A stretch of 64,000 bases of DNA from Palaemon carinicauda (Eukaryota; Arthropoda; Malacostraca; Decapoda; Palaemonidae): assembly GCF_036898095.1 (NCBI RefSeq), contig NC_090757.1, forward strand, positions 62,857,589 through 62,921,588, written 5' to 3'. The stretch's first letter is position 1. Every line of letters starts with the position of its first letter. This document shows, piece by piece, positions 53,187-64,000 of this stretch. Below the pieces are notes generated by a model. That model ran no database searches, had not been told where the DNA came from, and saw only the letters and a list, made by a program, of their open reading frames with translations. The position numbers and the translations under genes were made by a program.

Positions 53187-54736
53187 CCATCCATATACCA
53201 AGGCACTTCCCCCAATTTTAGGGGGTAGCCAACATCAAACAAATAAAAAAAGGGGGGGAACCTTTCCTCTCTATGCTCCTCCCAGCCTGACGAGGGACTC
53301 AACCGAGTTTGGCTGATACTGCTTACCTGCCACAGCCCACCCTCCCCCGTCATCCACCACAGATGAAGCTTCATAACGCTGAATCACCTACTGCTGCTAC
53401 CTCCGTGTTCATCCAAGGCGACCAGAGGAAGCAGCAGGGCCTACCGAAACTGCGTAACAATCACTCGCCATTCATTCCTATTTCTAGCACACTCTCTTGC
53501 CTCTTTCACATCTATCCTTCTATCACCCAGAGCTTTCTTCACTCCATCCATCACCCAGAGCTTTCTTCACTCCATCCATCCCCCCAAGCCTTGACCTTCC
53601 TCTTGTACTTCTCCCATCAACTCTTGCATTCATCACCTTCTTTAGCAGACAGCCATTTTCCATTCTCTCAACATGGCCAAACCACCTCAACACATTCATA
53701 TTCACTCTAGCTGCTAACTCATTTCTTACACCCGTTCTCACCCTTACTACTTTGTTCCTAACCCTATCTACTCGAGATACACCAGCCATACTTCTCAGAC
53801 ACTTCATCTCAAACACATTCAATTTCTGTCTCTCCGTCACTTTCATTCCCTACAACTCCGATCCACACATCACAGTTGGTAAAATCACTTTCTCATACAG
53901 AACTCTGACTACATTCATGCCCAACCCTCTATCCTTTGCCACTCCCTTCACTGCCCCCAACACTTTGCATCCTTCATTCACTCTCTGATGTACATCTGCT
54001 TCCACTCCACCATTTGCTGCTAAAACAGACCCCAAGTACTTAAACTGATCCACCCCCTCAAGTAACTCTCCATTCAGCATGACATTCAACCTCGCACTAC
54101 CTTCCCTTCTCGTACATCTCATAACTTTACTCTACCCACATTAACTCTCAACTTCCTTCTCTTACATACCCTTCCAAATTCTGTCCCTAATCAGCCAAGC
54201 TTCTCTTCCGAGTCTGCAACCAGTACAGTATCATCCGCAAACAGCAACTGACTTGCCTCCCACTCATGATCATTCTCGTCTATCAATTTCAATCCTCGTC
54301 CAAGCACTCAAGCATTCACCTCCCTCAACACTCCATCAACATACAAATTAAACAACCATGGCGACATCACACATCCCTGTCTCAGCCCCATTCTCACCGG
54401 AAACCAATCGCTCACTTCATTTCCTATCCTAACACACACTTTACTGCCTTTGTAGAAACTTTTCACTGCTAGCAACAACCTTCCACCAATTCCATATAAC
54501 CTCATCACATTCCACATAGCTTCCCTATCAACTCTATCCTACGCTTTCTCCAGATCCATAAACGTAACATACACTTCCTTACCTTTAGCTAAATATTTCT
54601 CGCATATCTGCCTAACTGTAAAAATCTAATTCATACATCCCATACCTCTTCTAAAACCACCCTGTATTTCTAGGATTGCACTCTCTGTTTTATCCTTAAT
54701 CCTATTAATCAGTACTCTACCATACACTTTACATAC
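53187..54736 (-). mobile_element. 5'-truncated LINE with 17-bp target duplication
   Basis: ATTTCCATAAGGTAAAT occurs directly at both ends (53170-53186 and 54737-54753). The minus strand starts within RT (KVYGRVLINRIKDKTE), then EIQGGFRRGMGC, IGGRLLLAVKSFYKGS, GLRQGCVMSPWLFNLYVDG, the FADD active site (about 54245), FKYLGSVLAANGG, and a C-terminal LRWFGHVERM segment near 53680. Several stops and frameshifts make it a pseudogene. It is an APE-type non-LTR element; the clade was not fixed. The 3' end near 53190-53250 has a short T/C-rich tail on the coding strand. Confidence 0.85.
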
Positions 54737-54753
54737 ATTTCCATAAGGTAAAT

Positions 54754-55730
54754 GAAAGTATTATTTGAACAATTTACTAAAAGGGTAAAAGTGAAAAACA
54801 ATCCAGGAAGCAAAACTAAATTGACTGCCTATGACTAGCATGAGTTATATTTACAAAAGCATCCAGGAAAAAATCTCTGAACTCTCACACGACATTTTAG
54901 TCAGCATTTCCTTATCATAATTTATGAAGAAACATTTACAGTTTCTCAGAATAGTTTGAAAGTAAGTAAAATTGTGCTTTTAAAAATGAGCAAGGAGATA
55001 ATTCATATTAACATAATACAGTAGCTCAGTGACAACATAACTAAATATATTCTCCATCTAGATATCAATCTTCATAGATAACTTATTTCCAGATTTGAAA
55101 AAACTAAGCCTGTAAACATTAAAATAATTCAATGTATTGAAATCACTATTCTATAACAATATGTACTTTAACACCCACATAGGAGACATGCCCACCACAG
55201 TACTGAATACGCTAATGTACCATACGAACTACACTCAAGTTAATTCACTTAGCAATGTCCAATCATCCCATGGAAATGAAAGCAAGCACATTTTACCATG
55301 TATCAGTTTATAAGGATGGGAGAGAAATATTCAAAACCATACTCCTTAACAGGTTTAAATGTAAAATGAGTTTCTTCAATGTATATTTTGATCTTGTACA
55401 CTTTCTGTCCAAAATCCCATCTAAAACTGCATCTATGGCATTTTTCCAGATCTTCCTATTGGTCTTGTATTTCTAATTACATAAATACTACTGTACTTTC
55501 CTGACAGACTACAGAACTCTTCATCCCCTCTTACTAAGTGATCAGTTGGTTGGTTAAAATCATCATTATCTTATCACACACCCCAAATATTTCAATCTCT
55601 GAGATTTCCCCTTACATTTAAGCTACTGATCACATTTTTTTTCTACTTTCTTATTACAAATATGACTTCTCAAACAACACCAGTCACTCCCATTTTTTCA
55701 TATCTATGCATTTACTGCATAGAGTAGTAC
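54754..55730. other. AT-rich sequence, nothing recognised
   Basis: No TE domain, RNA gene or convincing splice-bounded reading was found. It is compatible with host intron. The same holds for 27851-28606, 29832-30124, 57104-58345 (apart from weak coding-like readings near 57375-57710) and 58990-60130. Confidence 0.4.
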
Positions 55731-55960
55731 AGGCCTTGGGTTGTGGTGGCCTGTTGGTAACGTCCTTTCCTGGTGATCGCCGACTGAGGTTTGAGTTCAG
55801 CTCAAACTCGTTAGTTCCTCTGGTTGCTGCAACCTCACCATCCTTGTGAGCTAAGGATGTTCAGTCTCTAAGGAATTGTCCTGTTTGATAGGGCAATGTC
55901 ACTGTCCCTTGCCTCTGCCATTCATAGGCAGCCATTAAACCTTTAAAACCTTCAGGTTTT
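55731..55960 (+). repeat. tRNA-derived SINE
   Basis: The head reads GTGGTGGCCTGTTGGTAACG (box A-like), followed by GGTTTGAGTTC (box B-like), with GATCGCC between. The body has CTGCAACCTCACCATCCTTG, GTCAGTCTCTAAGGAATT-like sequence and CCCTTGCCTCTGCCATTCAT, then CTTTAAAACC. Compared with the copy at 22015-22260, the middle of the body is deleted. The internal Pol III boxes suggest tRNA ancestry, but the cloverleaf is not good enough for a tRNA gene. Confidence 0.75.
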
Positions 55961-56214
55961 ATCCTGTTTTCTCATGGGATACTCCTGTTTACTAGCAGCC
56001 TTTTCAAACTTCATTCGTGTCATTTATGGTATTTTTTTTTCTCATTGTCCTAACCTCATTCCTACTCCAGCATATTCTAAAAGTAACAGAAATGCTCTAC
56101 TTCTTGGGCTTATTTTTTCACCACAATGTAGGAGCTCCCCGAGTTACTTTCTTCCTTATTTTCTTTACATGTATTATTGGAATTGATGAAACCCCTTTTT
56201 CCAATTATCTTTAG

Positions 56215-56406
56215 CAGTCTTAAGAGTATGGATAGTGGGGAGGGAGTGAGAAGGCTTGGAGGAAACCTGTTAGGGGAAGGGATGATTGAGAGGGGGAAGA
56301 GAATTGGGTGGTGAGATAAGGTGAAGGATGATATGGAGAGAAGAGGTTTAGTGGATGAGGATGCCTTTGATAGAAAGCATGGGTGGGGCACATCAGGCAA
56401 CCGACC
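56215..56406 (+). mobile_element. LINE 3' coding fragment
   Basis: The plus strand encodes DKVKDDMERRGLVDEDAFDR followed by SGNRP, the typical C terminus of non-LTR reverse transcriptase proteins (charged helix ending with an Asp-Arg and a short tail). A related fragment lies inverted at 56836-57030. Confidence 0.55.
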
Positions 56407-56835
56407 CCTTAATACAGGGATAGTGGTGGGAAAGAAGCAGAATCTTAAGCATATGTTGTGACATCTTCGGCTGCATTAGTACAAAGTTCATCTCCCCATA
56501 AAGTAAATTTCATAAGCTTTGTCTTAAAAATATTCACATCAATTATAAAAGGTCTCCCTATCCAACTTGAAATTGCTGATGTCCTCCCAAAGGAATGCCA
56601 AATAGATTTAAAAGCTTAGAAATAATAAAGATTCAGGCGATACAAGATGCCTAATTCTGGAGTATTGAAAGTATAAAACCTTAAACAGTTTTGCAACCAA
56701 CACCAAAGTAGGCATAAACAGATCCAAATTCAAGAGCCACAGCTTTGACTTCTCTCTTTATCCCCTTATGAATATTGTCTCGAGAGGTACTTGTTGTCCA
56801 TCAAATAAATCTCAGTCTTCTACTTTCTCCCCTTA

Positions 56836-57030
56836 TCCTCTTACATTAAAGGGTCGGTTACCAGATGGGCCCTCTCCAATGCCTTCTATCAAAGGCATCC
56901 TCTTCCACCAAACCTCTTCTCCCCATTTCATCCTTCACCTTACCTCGTCATCTAATTCTCTGCCTCCCTCTCCATTTTCTTCCCTAACAGGTTCCTTCCA
57001 AGCCCTCCTCACTCCCTCCCCACCATCAAT
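56836..57030 (-). mobile_element. LINE 3' coding fragment, inverted relative to 56215-56406
   Basis: The reverse complement repeats the same features (GGAGGGAGTGAGGAGGGCTT, AGGTGAAGGATGAAATGGGG, GATGCCTTTGATAGAAGG). The two fragments face each other about 430 bp apart with unrelated sequence between. Confidence 0.55.
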
Positions 57031-58351
57031 CGTCTGCTTTACTTTAAGACATGAAAGCAACAGCAGTACTTTTCTTTTGCAGGGAAAAAAGTGGACTGCA
57101 TAGCAGAATATTTTTCAGACTTTCCTTGTGTAGTCAAAGAACTTTTATCTTGAAACTATTGACATCATTAGAAAATATAAATAGAACAAGGGAACTATAA
57201 GAACACCATGGTGACGAAAAGAGCATTTATATTTCAATAGTTAACAGTAATGCGAGAACTCCCTCACTTGATGAAACACCAGAAAAAAGGGATACTTAAC
57301 TCATCCAATTCAAAGAAATGCAGCACAGTCTGTATTGATAATTACTAACTCGTACCAAGTAATTATGTCCTAATTCAAACTGATTGTACTTTGCTTAACT
57401 GACATCTGAGAGGCTTTAGCACAGCACAAGCTTGAATTTGCAAATACAGACTGGTATATGCAAAAGAACATGCTATTTCCCCGACACCTCTTCCCTCATG
57501 AAAAAGGGAAGCCAAACTAATAATATATTTTTGTGATTCATAACAAAATCTTTTTCCCTCCAAAGTCCCAGTGACTTTGTCCTTCTTAATGATCTCTGAT
57601 ATGAAATATTTCGAGACCAAGCTGTATACTTTCTGTTGAACAAAGTAACTAAAAATGTATGAAAAATGTCTAAAAATAAATTCATGATATCTGTAGATAC
57701 CATAAATCAATTAAATATAAACTGTGGCTCTTACCTCTAAGTATTAAATCATAAAGAAGACCAGACTGCAACTGTCAATCAAGCATTACCACAGTATAAA
57801 AATGCTAGTCCTATTGATAGCCTGGTTGAAAGTTATCTAAAGCAAATGTTGAATATGTTGACATCAAAGTTAGAGCAATTAGAGTTATATACTCTGAAAC
57901 AAACTTCATCATGAAATACAGATGAGACGTTTTCCATTAAGAATAGCTCCGATTATTGTGTTATAACTTAAAAAGCATGTCAATGGGTAATCATGCAAGC
58001 AAGTAGTTTGCCTCTTCAAGTATGGAAAAGCCTGTTGGAAATAAATATATGTGATGAAAAAGCACTATAAAAATTTTAAAGCAACATAAACACAATGGAG
58101 GCTATACTTGTACATATGTGTTAGTGACAAGGGTTCATGCATGCAAATACCCAGTAATCTATATCTGAACTATTCCCTGAGTATTATTAAATTATTATGC
58201 AAAACGTAACCAATTAAAGTATGAAAACCTATAACTTTCATATGTACACTTTGTAGAGGTGTTGCATCTACAGGAGTAAGGATACTATTGACCCTTGCAC
58301 ATATATTTGTGCACACGCACGTACACACACAGACATGAAGCGTACAATTAC

Positions 58352-58456
58352 CTGACAACTGGTGCAGCCAAAACATCATCTGCGTAACACACTTCCATAT
58401 AGTCAGCTTCATTTGGACTGGGTTGCAGTGTTGCCAGGCCTAGCAGACCTCGTGAC
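58352..58456 (-). CDS. Candidate host exon
   Basis: The minus strand reads LQPSPNEADYMEVCYADDVL in the middle of an open stretch and ends at a donor CAG-GTAATT (58351-58346). A possible acceptor is CATACCAG ending at 58457, giving 105 nt. The composition is protein-like and not recognised as TE. The YADD here is not in an RT context. Family unknown. Downstream on the same strand, near 57690, ACTTTGTTCAACAG could be the next acceptor. Confidence 0.4.
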
Positions 58457-58792
58457 CTGGTATGGTATATTGCCGCAAGAAGATATCAACTCTCTTTCAG
58501 ACAAAGGGCTAATAATCACTTTACTCTTTTACATATATTGTGAAAATCCCTGCAGCACATTCATGTAGAAGTAAATCTAATAAAATAATTTCTAAAGTAA
58601 AATATAAATTTTATGATAAACACATAACATAAACTGCAACCAGTAACAAAAAACAATATATTTAAAATACAAAGCTGCCTTCAAAAGAAAATACATACAG
58701 TGCTTTAAATTTCCATAATTCCTTTTCCATTATAGTTCTGGGAAACCATGATTTTTTTTACATTGCTTTTTTCTTCTAGAAATACCAATCTC

Positions 58793-58980
58793 TCAGATTT
58801 CATTCATGATATGCTGTAGCTCTTGGACAACAGCAGACCAAGAGTTGACGGCATTAAATAAGTGAAGGACCCAAAGTTTTTCTTGCTCAGGTGAATACCC
58901 TTAAAACTAATGGTAACACCTTACCCACTATCTCACAGAAAATACTTTGGAGAAATCTATCATCTTCAGAGTCCTGCTTG
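58793..58980 (-). pseudogene. Coding-like segment with one frameshift
   Basis: After a good acceptor (ATATTCCCACAG, ending 58981) the minus strand reads KQDSEDDRFLQSIFCEIV. After a one-base shift near 58891 it continues with YSPEQEKLWVLHLFNAVNSW, ending at TGA (58793-58795). The two parts together look like one helical protein segment. Alternatively the first part is a short exon with donor GTGG-GTAAGG. No family recognised. It could be a real terminal exon with a sequence error, or a decayed one. Confidence 0.35.
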
Positions 58981-60132
58981 CTGTGGGAATATACATTACA
59001 TATGCTATCACCTAATTATATAAAAAAGTTTACCAGCTGGAATTCTTTATCACCGCAAGTTGTCTATTGAGCTTCTGTTTTGCTCATATGGCTATGACTG
59101 CAGAAAGTGTAAAGGTTTACCAATTCATATTCAGCTTAGCCTTATGCATCCCTAAATTACTCTTAACCCCTGAACAACAATGTTTCTTTATGTTCTAGTG
59201 ACATTACCCAAGTTTTTCTCCCAAATTCAGGGGAGTTGGATAAAGATTTACCAAATTAGTGCAAACTCAATTATGTCATACCTAAAACTTAAAAGACTTT
59301 ACTAAAAGTGGAAGTGAATAGAAATGAATGAAAAGAGCACAGTTAAAATAATAGGACCTGCTTAAAGACCATGCAACTTTAGAATGTGGCTATGTTGGGA
59401 TGGACGTAAAGTAGCAAAAGTCGAAGCTTAGGTACTGAGGCCAAGAAGAGCCTTGCTCAGCTACCTGGGGAATATTTATCTGAATATTCATCTGAAGAAT
59501 ATAACACAAGTTGTGGGTAAGTGCTACAGCAAACATACACAAAAAGAGGATGGTTGCATACTATACAAAATCCCTTCTTTCCTATTTCCAACTGCTTCCT
59601 TTCTGCTTGACCTAAGTTCAAAATCAATAGCATTTGACCTGCTAAGAACCCATCTAATAAAAACACTATTGGCAGCTTTTTCAATCCAAATGTTAATATA
59701 TTGCAAATATGCACAACACAAAAAAAAATTAGCTCCTTCAAAAAATATGAATGAGCTTAGAAAGAAAATATTTCTAAGGACTCCAAGGGTGAGTGGATTT
59801 TGGTTATAGGCAAATGTTTGTAATCAAAGTTTTATTCAGAGTAAGATTATTGGCTGGTTATGATACAATAACATAAAATTGTCTGGCAGTTCTGAGTAAA
59901 AGAAATGAAAAAGCCTATCAAAACTCCTGAGGACACTAATTATTATGGGAATAATTCAGTCTATTTTAAGCTGATTTTTCTACTCTCTAGTACAAGTTAC
60001 ATCCTAATCCTAACATTACCTATGACATTTTTCAACGTATCCCGGCAACTATGGATTGGAAAAAATCTTTTAAAGAGAAGCTTGAAAAAAATAAGTTTAA
60101 ATTTGAGACATACATTATAGGAAGGTATCACT

Positions 60133-60569
60133 GTGGACGTGAGGGCAAAACAACAATTAGAATAACACCAACGTATCCCAGCTTGTTGTAAGAGGCGACT
60201 AAAAGGGAAGGACTAGGGGACTGGGAACCCCCTCTCCTGTATTTTCATTCCTGTGAGATATCAAACAAGAGGAGCTGGGGGAGAGTAACTGCTCCCCACA
60301 CTCTAGTTTTGGGGTGTGGGTGTTTGAATGCAGTTTTGGGATGTCTGAATGTGTGTGGATGTAGTACGATAGAGAGCAAAAGATATGAGATTGGAAGTAT
60401 GTTTTGGAATAGAAGGATGGATGTATTGGCCTTGTATGAGACAAAGATAAAAGGGAAGGGTGAAGTGATGTTTGGTGAAGATACTGGTAAAGTATCTGGG
60501 ATTGAAAAGGGGATGAGCAAGAGAGGGTGTGGCTTTATTATAAATGGATGGCAGATCACAAAGGACTGA
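60133..60569 (+). mobile_element. LINE 5' end: untranslated region and start of endonuclease
   Basis: CCAGCTTGTTGTAAGAGGCG, then ACTAAAAGGGA, begins a typical LINE 5' region. The coding part has LNVCGCSTIE, MDVLALYETKIKGKGEV and VSGIEKGMSKRGCGFIINGW, matching the N-terminal half of APE-type endonucleases, with Asn and Glu in their expected places (LNVCG and ETK). It stops at 60569, where DIRS-like sequence begins, so it is 3' truncated. The family may be the same as that of the element at 53187-54736, but they do not overlap. Confidence 0.65.
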
Positions 60570-60574
60570 ATACT

Positions 60575-61400
60575 TCGCCTGGAAGACTGACGCTGAAAAG
60601 TGTCTGAGGTGTCTAGAAATCTTTTTGGCAACTCGTTGCAAAAGGCCTCTCTGAGAGAGGTGTAGGACCATTTCCGGTCATGAAGTCTAAGCAAAGCTAC
60701 GGCTTTCGAAAGTGTTGGCATGTGGCTGCTTGGAAGATCGCGTCGTGGAGGAAGATCCCTCGGAACTCCGTCAGGAGCTGCAGAGGGTCCGGGAACCATT
60801 CCGTGTGATGCCTTATCAAAGCTGTTGGAGTCATTGATAAGCTCTTGCTTATCCTGACTTGGCTGAGGACTTTCTCACCAGATCAAATAGGGGGGAAAAA
60901 GGGTACACCTCTAAGCTGCCCCACCAATCTTGGAATACATCTTGTTCGAGGGCCTGGTGTTCCGGGACTGGGGAACGGTCGACCGGGAGCCTGAAGTTTA
61001 GGGCCGTTGCGAGCATGACCACAGTCTGGGGACCCCACAAAGTTAAGACTTTGTTGGGTACAAGATGATTCAAAGACACTAGGAGCCCACTATCTAAGTG
61101 GTCCTGTACAGATTATCTCCAAGCACATTCCTGTACCAGGAATGACGCGAGCGGATGGGGGCACCTGGTTGTCTTCTGTCCATCTGACACTTCCTACTGC
61201 TAGATGGTTGGCTAAGAGATAAATGCTGGTAACTCTCTGAATCGGGCCAACAGACAAAGATGGAGTGGTGCGGCATATGCTCCCCGCCCTCTTTTGATGC
61301 ATACGAAGAGAGCATCAGATCCAGAGGGGACACGAGAAGATTGGCCTTTGCAGAAGCTCTCATCTGCCACCTACCATCCCCAGTTTGTCCAGTGGGAGGA
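60575..61400 (-). mobile_element. DIRS-like fragment E (RNase H and following part)
   Basis: The minus strand at 61079-60849 reads MSLNHLVPNKVLTLWGPQTV and ATALNFRLPVDRSPVPEHQ, matching element C (LTLWGSLTVDLFATSLN). At 61363-61100 an RNase H start is seen (LMLSSYASKEGG, compare LMLFTDASKEG in C). Frames are broken. The fragment is bounded by a LINE on each side. Confidence 0.65.
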
Positions 61401-61429
61401 GGGGGGGAGATTGCATAGCTCCAATGCTG

Positions 61430-62774
61430 TACAGAAATCCCTTGATTGTGGTCAGGAAGTTCGTATGATTGGCCTTGATTTTAGTGCTGCCTTTGACCGT
61501 GTTAATCATGAGGCCTTTGTTTTCAAACTCAAATAGTTGGGAGTGAGTGGGTCATTTCTTAGCATTATTATTGAATTTTTAAGTAATAGATCTCACAGAG
61601 TTGTTGTTGATGGGCATCATAGTGATTATGGGAATGTGATATCCGGTGTTCCACAGGGTAATGTTCTTGGCCCATTACTTTTCATATTATATACACATGA
61701 CATGTAGTTTGGCCTAGAAAACAAGTTTGTTGCATATGCAGATGATGCTACTCTCTTTGCATCAATTCCATCCCCTGAATATAGATCTGGGGTTGGTGAA
61801 TCCCTTAATAGAGATTTAGCTAAAATTAGTGCATGGTGCAAATTATGGGGTATGAAGTTGAATCCTAATAAAACTCAAAGTATGATTGTAAGTAGGTCAA
61901 GGACGGTGGCTCCTCAACATCCGGATCTCAGTATTGATAATGTTTCTTTAAATTTTTATGAATCTTTTAAAATTTTACATGTGATTCTCGACAGCAAATT
62001 TACTTTTGAGAAACAATTTAGGTCTGTGTCTTCTTCACTTGCACAAAAAATTGGCTTATTGAGAAAGTCTTACAAGATTTTTGGTGATCAATCTATTCTG
62101 AAGAAGTGTTTTAATTCTTTCATTCTACCTTGTTTTGAGTATTGTTCTCCTGTCTGGTGTTCAGCTGCTGATTCTCATCTTAATTTGTTGGACAGAAACT
62201 TACGGTCTATTAAATTTAAATTTCTTATTCCTGATCTAGATATTAATCTCTAGCACCGTCATTCAATTAGTTCATTATGCATGTTGCATAAGATTTTTCA
62301 TAACTCTGACCATCCTTTACATTCAGATTTCCCTGGACAATTCTATCCTGTTCGTAATACTAGGCAGGCAGTTAATTCAAATAGCCAGGCCTTCTCTATC
62401 ATGAGGCTCAATACTACACAGTATTCTAGAAGTTTTGTTCCAGCTGTTACCAAGTTGTGGAATGATCTTCCTAATCGGGTAGTTGAATCGGTAGAACTTC
62501 AAAACTTCAAAGTTGGAGCAAATGTTTTTATGTTGACCAGGCTGACGAGTCTTTTTATAGTTTATATATAACATATCTGTTTTTGACGTTGTTAATAGTT
62601 TATATAGGACATATCTGTTTTGACGTTGTTACTGTTTTTAGAATGATTTATTGTTAATTTATTCTCATCATTTATTTATTTCCTTATTTCCTTTCCTCAC
62701 TGGGCTATTTTTCCCTATTGGAGCCCTTAGGCTTATAGCATCTTGCTTTTCCAACTAGGGTTGTAGCTTGGCTA

Positions 62775-62816
<42 letters not shown>

Positions 62817-62829
62817 TTAATAATAATAA
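61430..62829 (+). mobile_element. 5'-truncated LINE (Jockey/CR1-like) with (AAT)n tail
   Basis: One plus-strand frame runs from about 61430 to 62571 and is broken by three stops (61534-61536, 61705-61707, 62251-62253). RT motifs: GLDFSAAFDRVNH, SGVPQGNVLGPLLFILY, YADDATLFA (about 61735), WGMKLNPNKTQ, FKILHVILDSKFTF. The C-terminal part is FVPAVTKLWNDLPNRVV. The 3' end reads GGTTGTAGCTTGGCTAG followed by AAT repeats. It would reverse-transcribe its own RNA at a nick. It is a dead copy. Confidence 0.85.
62780..62829. repeat. (AAT)n microsatellite tail
   Basis: About 16 AAT units with one interruption form the 3' tail of the LINE, as known for CR1/Jockey-like elements that end in short tandem repeats. 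Confidence 0.95.
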
Positions 62830-63445
62830 ACACATCGCAAGGTGATGTCGAGAAGTGCAATGTTCTTGCAATGAAGAGAAGGAGCCTGTCCTCCCTCCAA
62901 CTGCCACCAATCTATTGGGGGTTGGCCGAAAAAGGCTGATACCAGACGATAAACCAGTTAGTCAGTACAGCTTATGTTATAAAAGCGAATCTCCATAGAG
63001 ATCACCTTCCGGACAGGAGATTGGTCGGTAATTACCAAATGCATCCAACCAACCCAAAGAAGAGATTGAGACGTACCTTCAATCTATGTTTGGATGGGTA
63101 ATAAGCATAAGTCTACTACAGAGTAGTAACACCGAACTGTGAGCATGACAAGCATAAGGGCGTAGCCCAATTTAAAGTCATTTCCGGAACTCTGTTGGAG
63201 AAAGTTGAAAACATTTGTACTTCTCCGTCTCTGATCGGTAAACTAGCATAAGTATTTAATGTTCCCTACTAGGGAACAGATAGGCTTATGAAATGTTCCC
63301 GGTCAAAGTCATTGTAGGAGACTAAGGCTTCCGATTGGTAAAAAGGAAGAAGTGCCTATAAGAAGGCAGAACATAAATGCCGTATGTCTCGTTACAGGAA
63401 AGTGGCCAAGTAATGTACTGACTAACCTAGTTTCAGTAAGGGATA
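62830..63445. other. No gene recognised
   Basis: Moderately balanced base composition with short ORFs only. It might be the continuation of DIRS-like fragment E beyond the LINE insertion, but no diagnostic motif was seen. Confidence 0.3.
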
Positions 63446-63447
63446 CA

Positions 63448-63550
63448 GTGATCCCTCACTACTTCGCGGTTCGACTATCGCGGATTTTTTTCATAACGCA
63501 TGTATATACATATATCGCGGATTTTCCGGAAATTTCGAAAATACCGCGAT
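63448..63550. mobile_element. Possible DNA transposon terminus
   Basis: CAGTGATCCCTCACTACTTC, then GCGGTTCGACTATCGCGG with a second ATCGCGGATTTT near 63513, is the style of sequence found at the ends of some cut-and-paste elements and MITEs. The opposite end is not in the window, so a terminal inverted repeat cannot be shown. Confidence 0.3.
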
Positions 63551-63699
63551 GTGACCGATGGTGCGAGATTGGAGAAAGTAAGGAAAATTGAATCATGATT
63601 GATTTTCAATATAAATGAAACTTTGAGGAGCAACAAAGATATCATTTGTTAGAGAGATAGAGAGAGGTAAGGAATGGGAGGTAGTGAAAAGTAGCCCAC

Positions 63700-63701
<2 letters not shown>

Positions 63702-63745
<44 letters not shown>
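63702..63745. repeat. (GA)n microsatellite
   Basis: A pure GA tract of about 44 bp. Unrelated to the G2 LTR apart from the repeat itself. Confidence 0.95.
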
Positions 63746-63747
<2 letters not shown>

Positions 63748-64000
63748 TGTATGTGTTGTTTTAAATGTAATAAACAAAAAAATTTGATAGGTTATAACAC
63801 ATTGGTGCTTATGTAATATCAACTGTATAGACGGTTTGAATAAGTTAAGAAATGGTATAAACGATACTTTGTTAGTGTATTCGTACGCTCTCAAGAGCGG
63901 CAGCTAGACGTCAGCTGATCTGATCACAGCCAAAAGTAAAACAAAAAGAAGTCAACAATACTCGATTTTTAAAACACACCCGAAATTTAAAAACAAAAGT

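Noticed and set aside
55740..55805. Functional tRNA gene
   Set aside because: Box A and B are present but the cloverleaf and acceptor stem are not; a SINE body follows.
57375..57710. Minus-strand ORF as a gene
   Set aside because: Two frames are open together and the N-terminal part is AT-rich intron-like; a possible acceptor at about 57690 is not enough support.

Overview
This is eukaryotic DNA packed with transposable elements. It holds no bacterial operon, phage or CRISPR. Splice signals, DIRS-type tyrosine-recombinase retrotransposons, Ty3/gypsy LTR elements, APE-type LINEs, a tRNA-derived SINE and AT-rich introns point to an invertebrate. The repeat mix resembles decapod crustaceans, but that is an inference from family resemblance, not a search.

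Layout. 1-4143 and 12368-13240 look like one decayed minus-strand DIRS-like element (F). It is split by a second, better preserved minus-strand DIRS-like element (A, 4144-12367). F carries a complete-looking 5S rRNA sequence (756-872) and a GC-rich minisatellite. 14667-21548 is a third DIRS-like element (C, minus) with inverted terminal repeats and most of its RT core deleted. 25640-27850 is a truncated fourth (D). 28611-29827 is a TTAA-flanked non-autonomous DNA element. 30125-44528 is a Ty3/gypsy element (G1, plus) whose pol gene is cut by a very young Ty3/gypsy element (G2, 32771-42324). 44931-52731 is a nearly intact plus-strand DIRS-like element (B). 53187-54736 is a 5'-truncated LINE with a 17-bp target duplication. 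From 55.7 kb on there are a SINE, LINE fragments, a DIRS fragment (E, 60575-61400) and a LINE with an (AAT)n tail. Small minus-strand segments with good splice signals (13420-13528, 44747-44817, 58352-58456) suggest that the TEs sit in introns or flanks of host genes on the minus strand.

How the parts work. The DIRS-like elements (A, B, C) have inverted terminal repeats and an internal complementary region that joins copies of both termini, as expected for tyrosine-recombinase integration without target duplication. In A and B the gag gene is spliced: a short exon coding a conserved Cys/His motif joins, in phase 0, a long gag exon. RT-RNase H and the recombinase were originally in different overlapping frames. 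G2 has an intact gag with five zinc knuckles, a canonical -1 slippery heptamer at the gag stop, a tRNA-Lys type primer site, and a 1711-codon pol with an unusual second retropepsin domain between RNase H and integrase.

The strongest leads are the two-protease G2 polyprotein, the conserved spliced Cys/His exon of the DIRS-like gag, and the repeated hairpins in the DIRS leaders.
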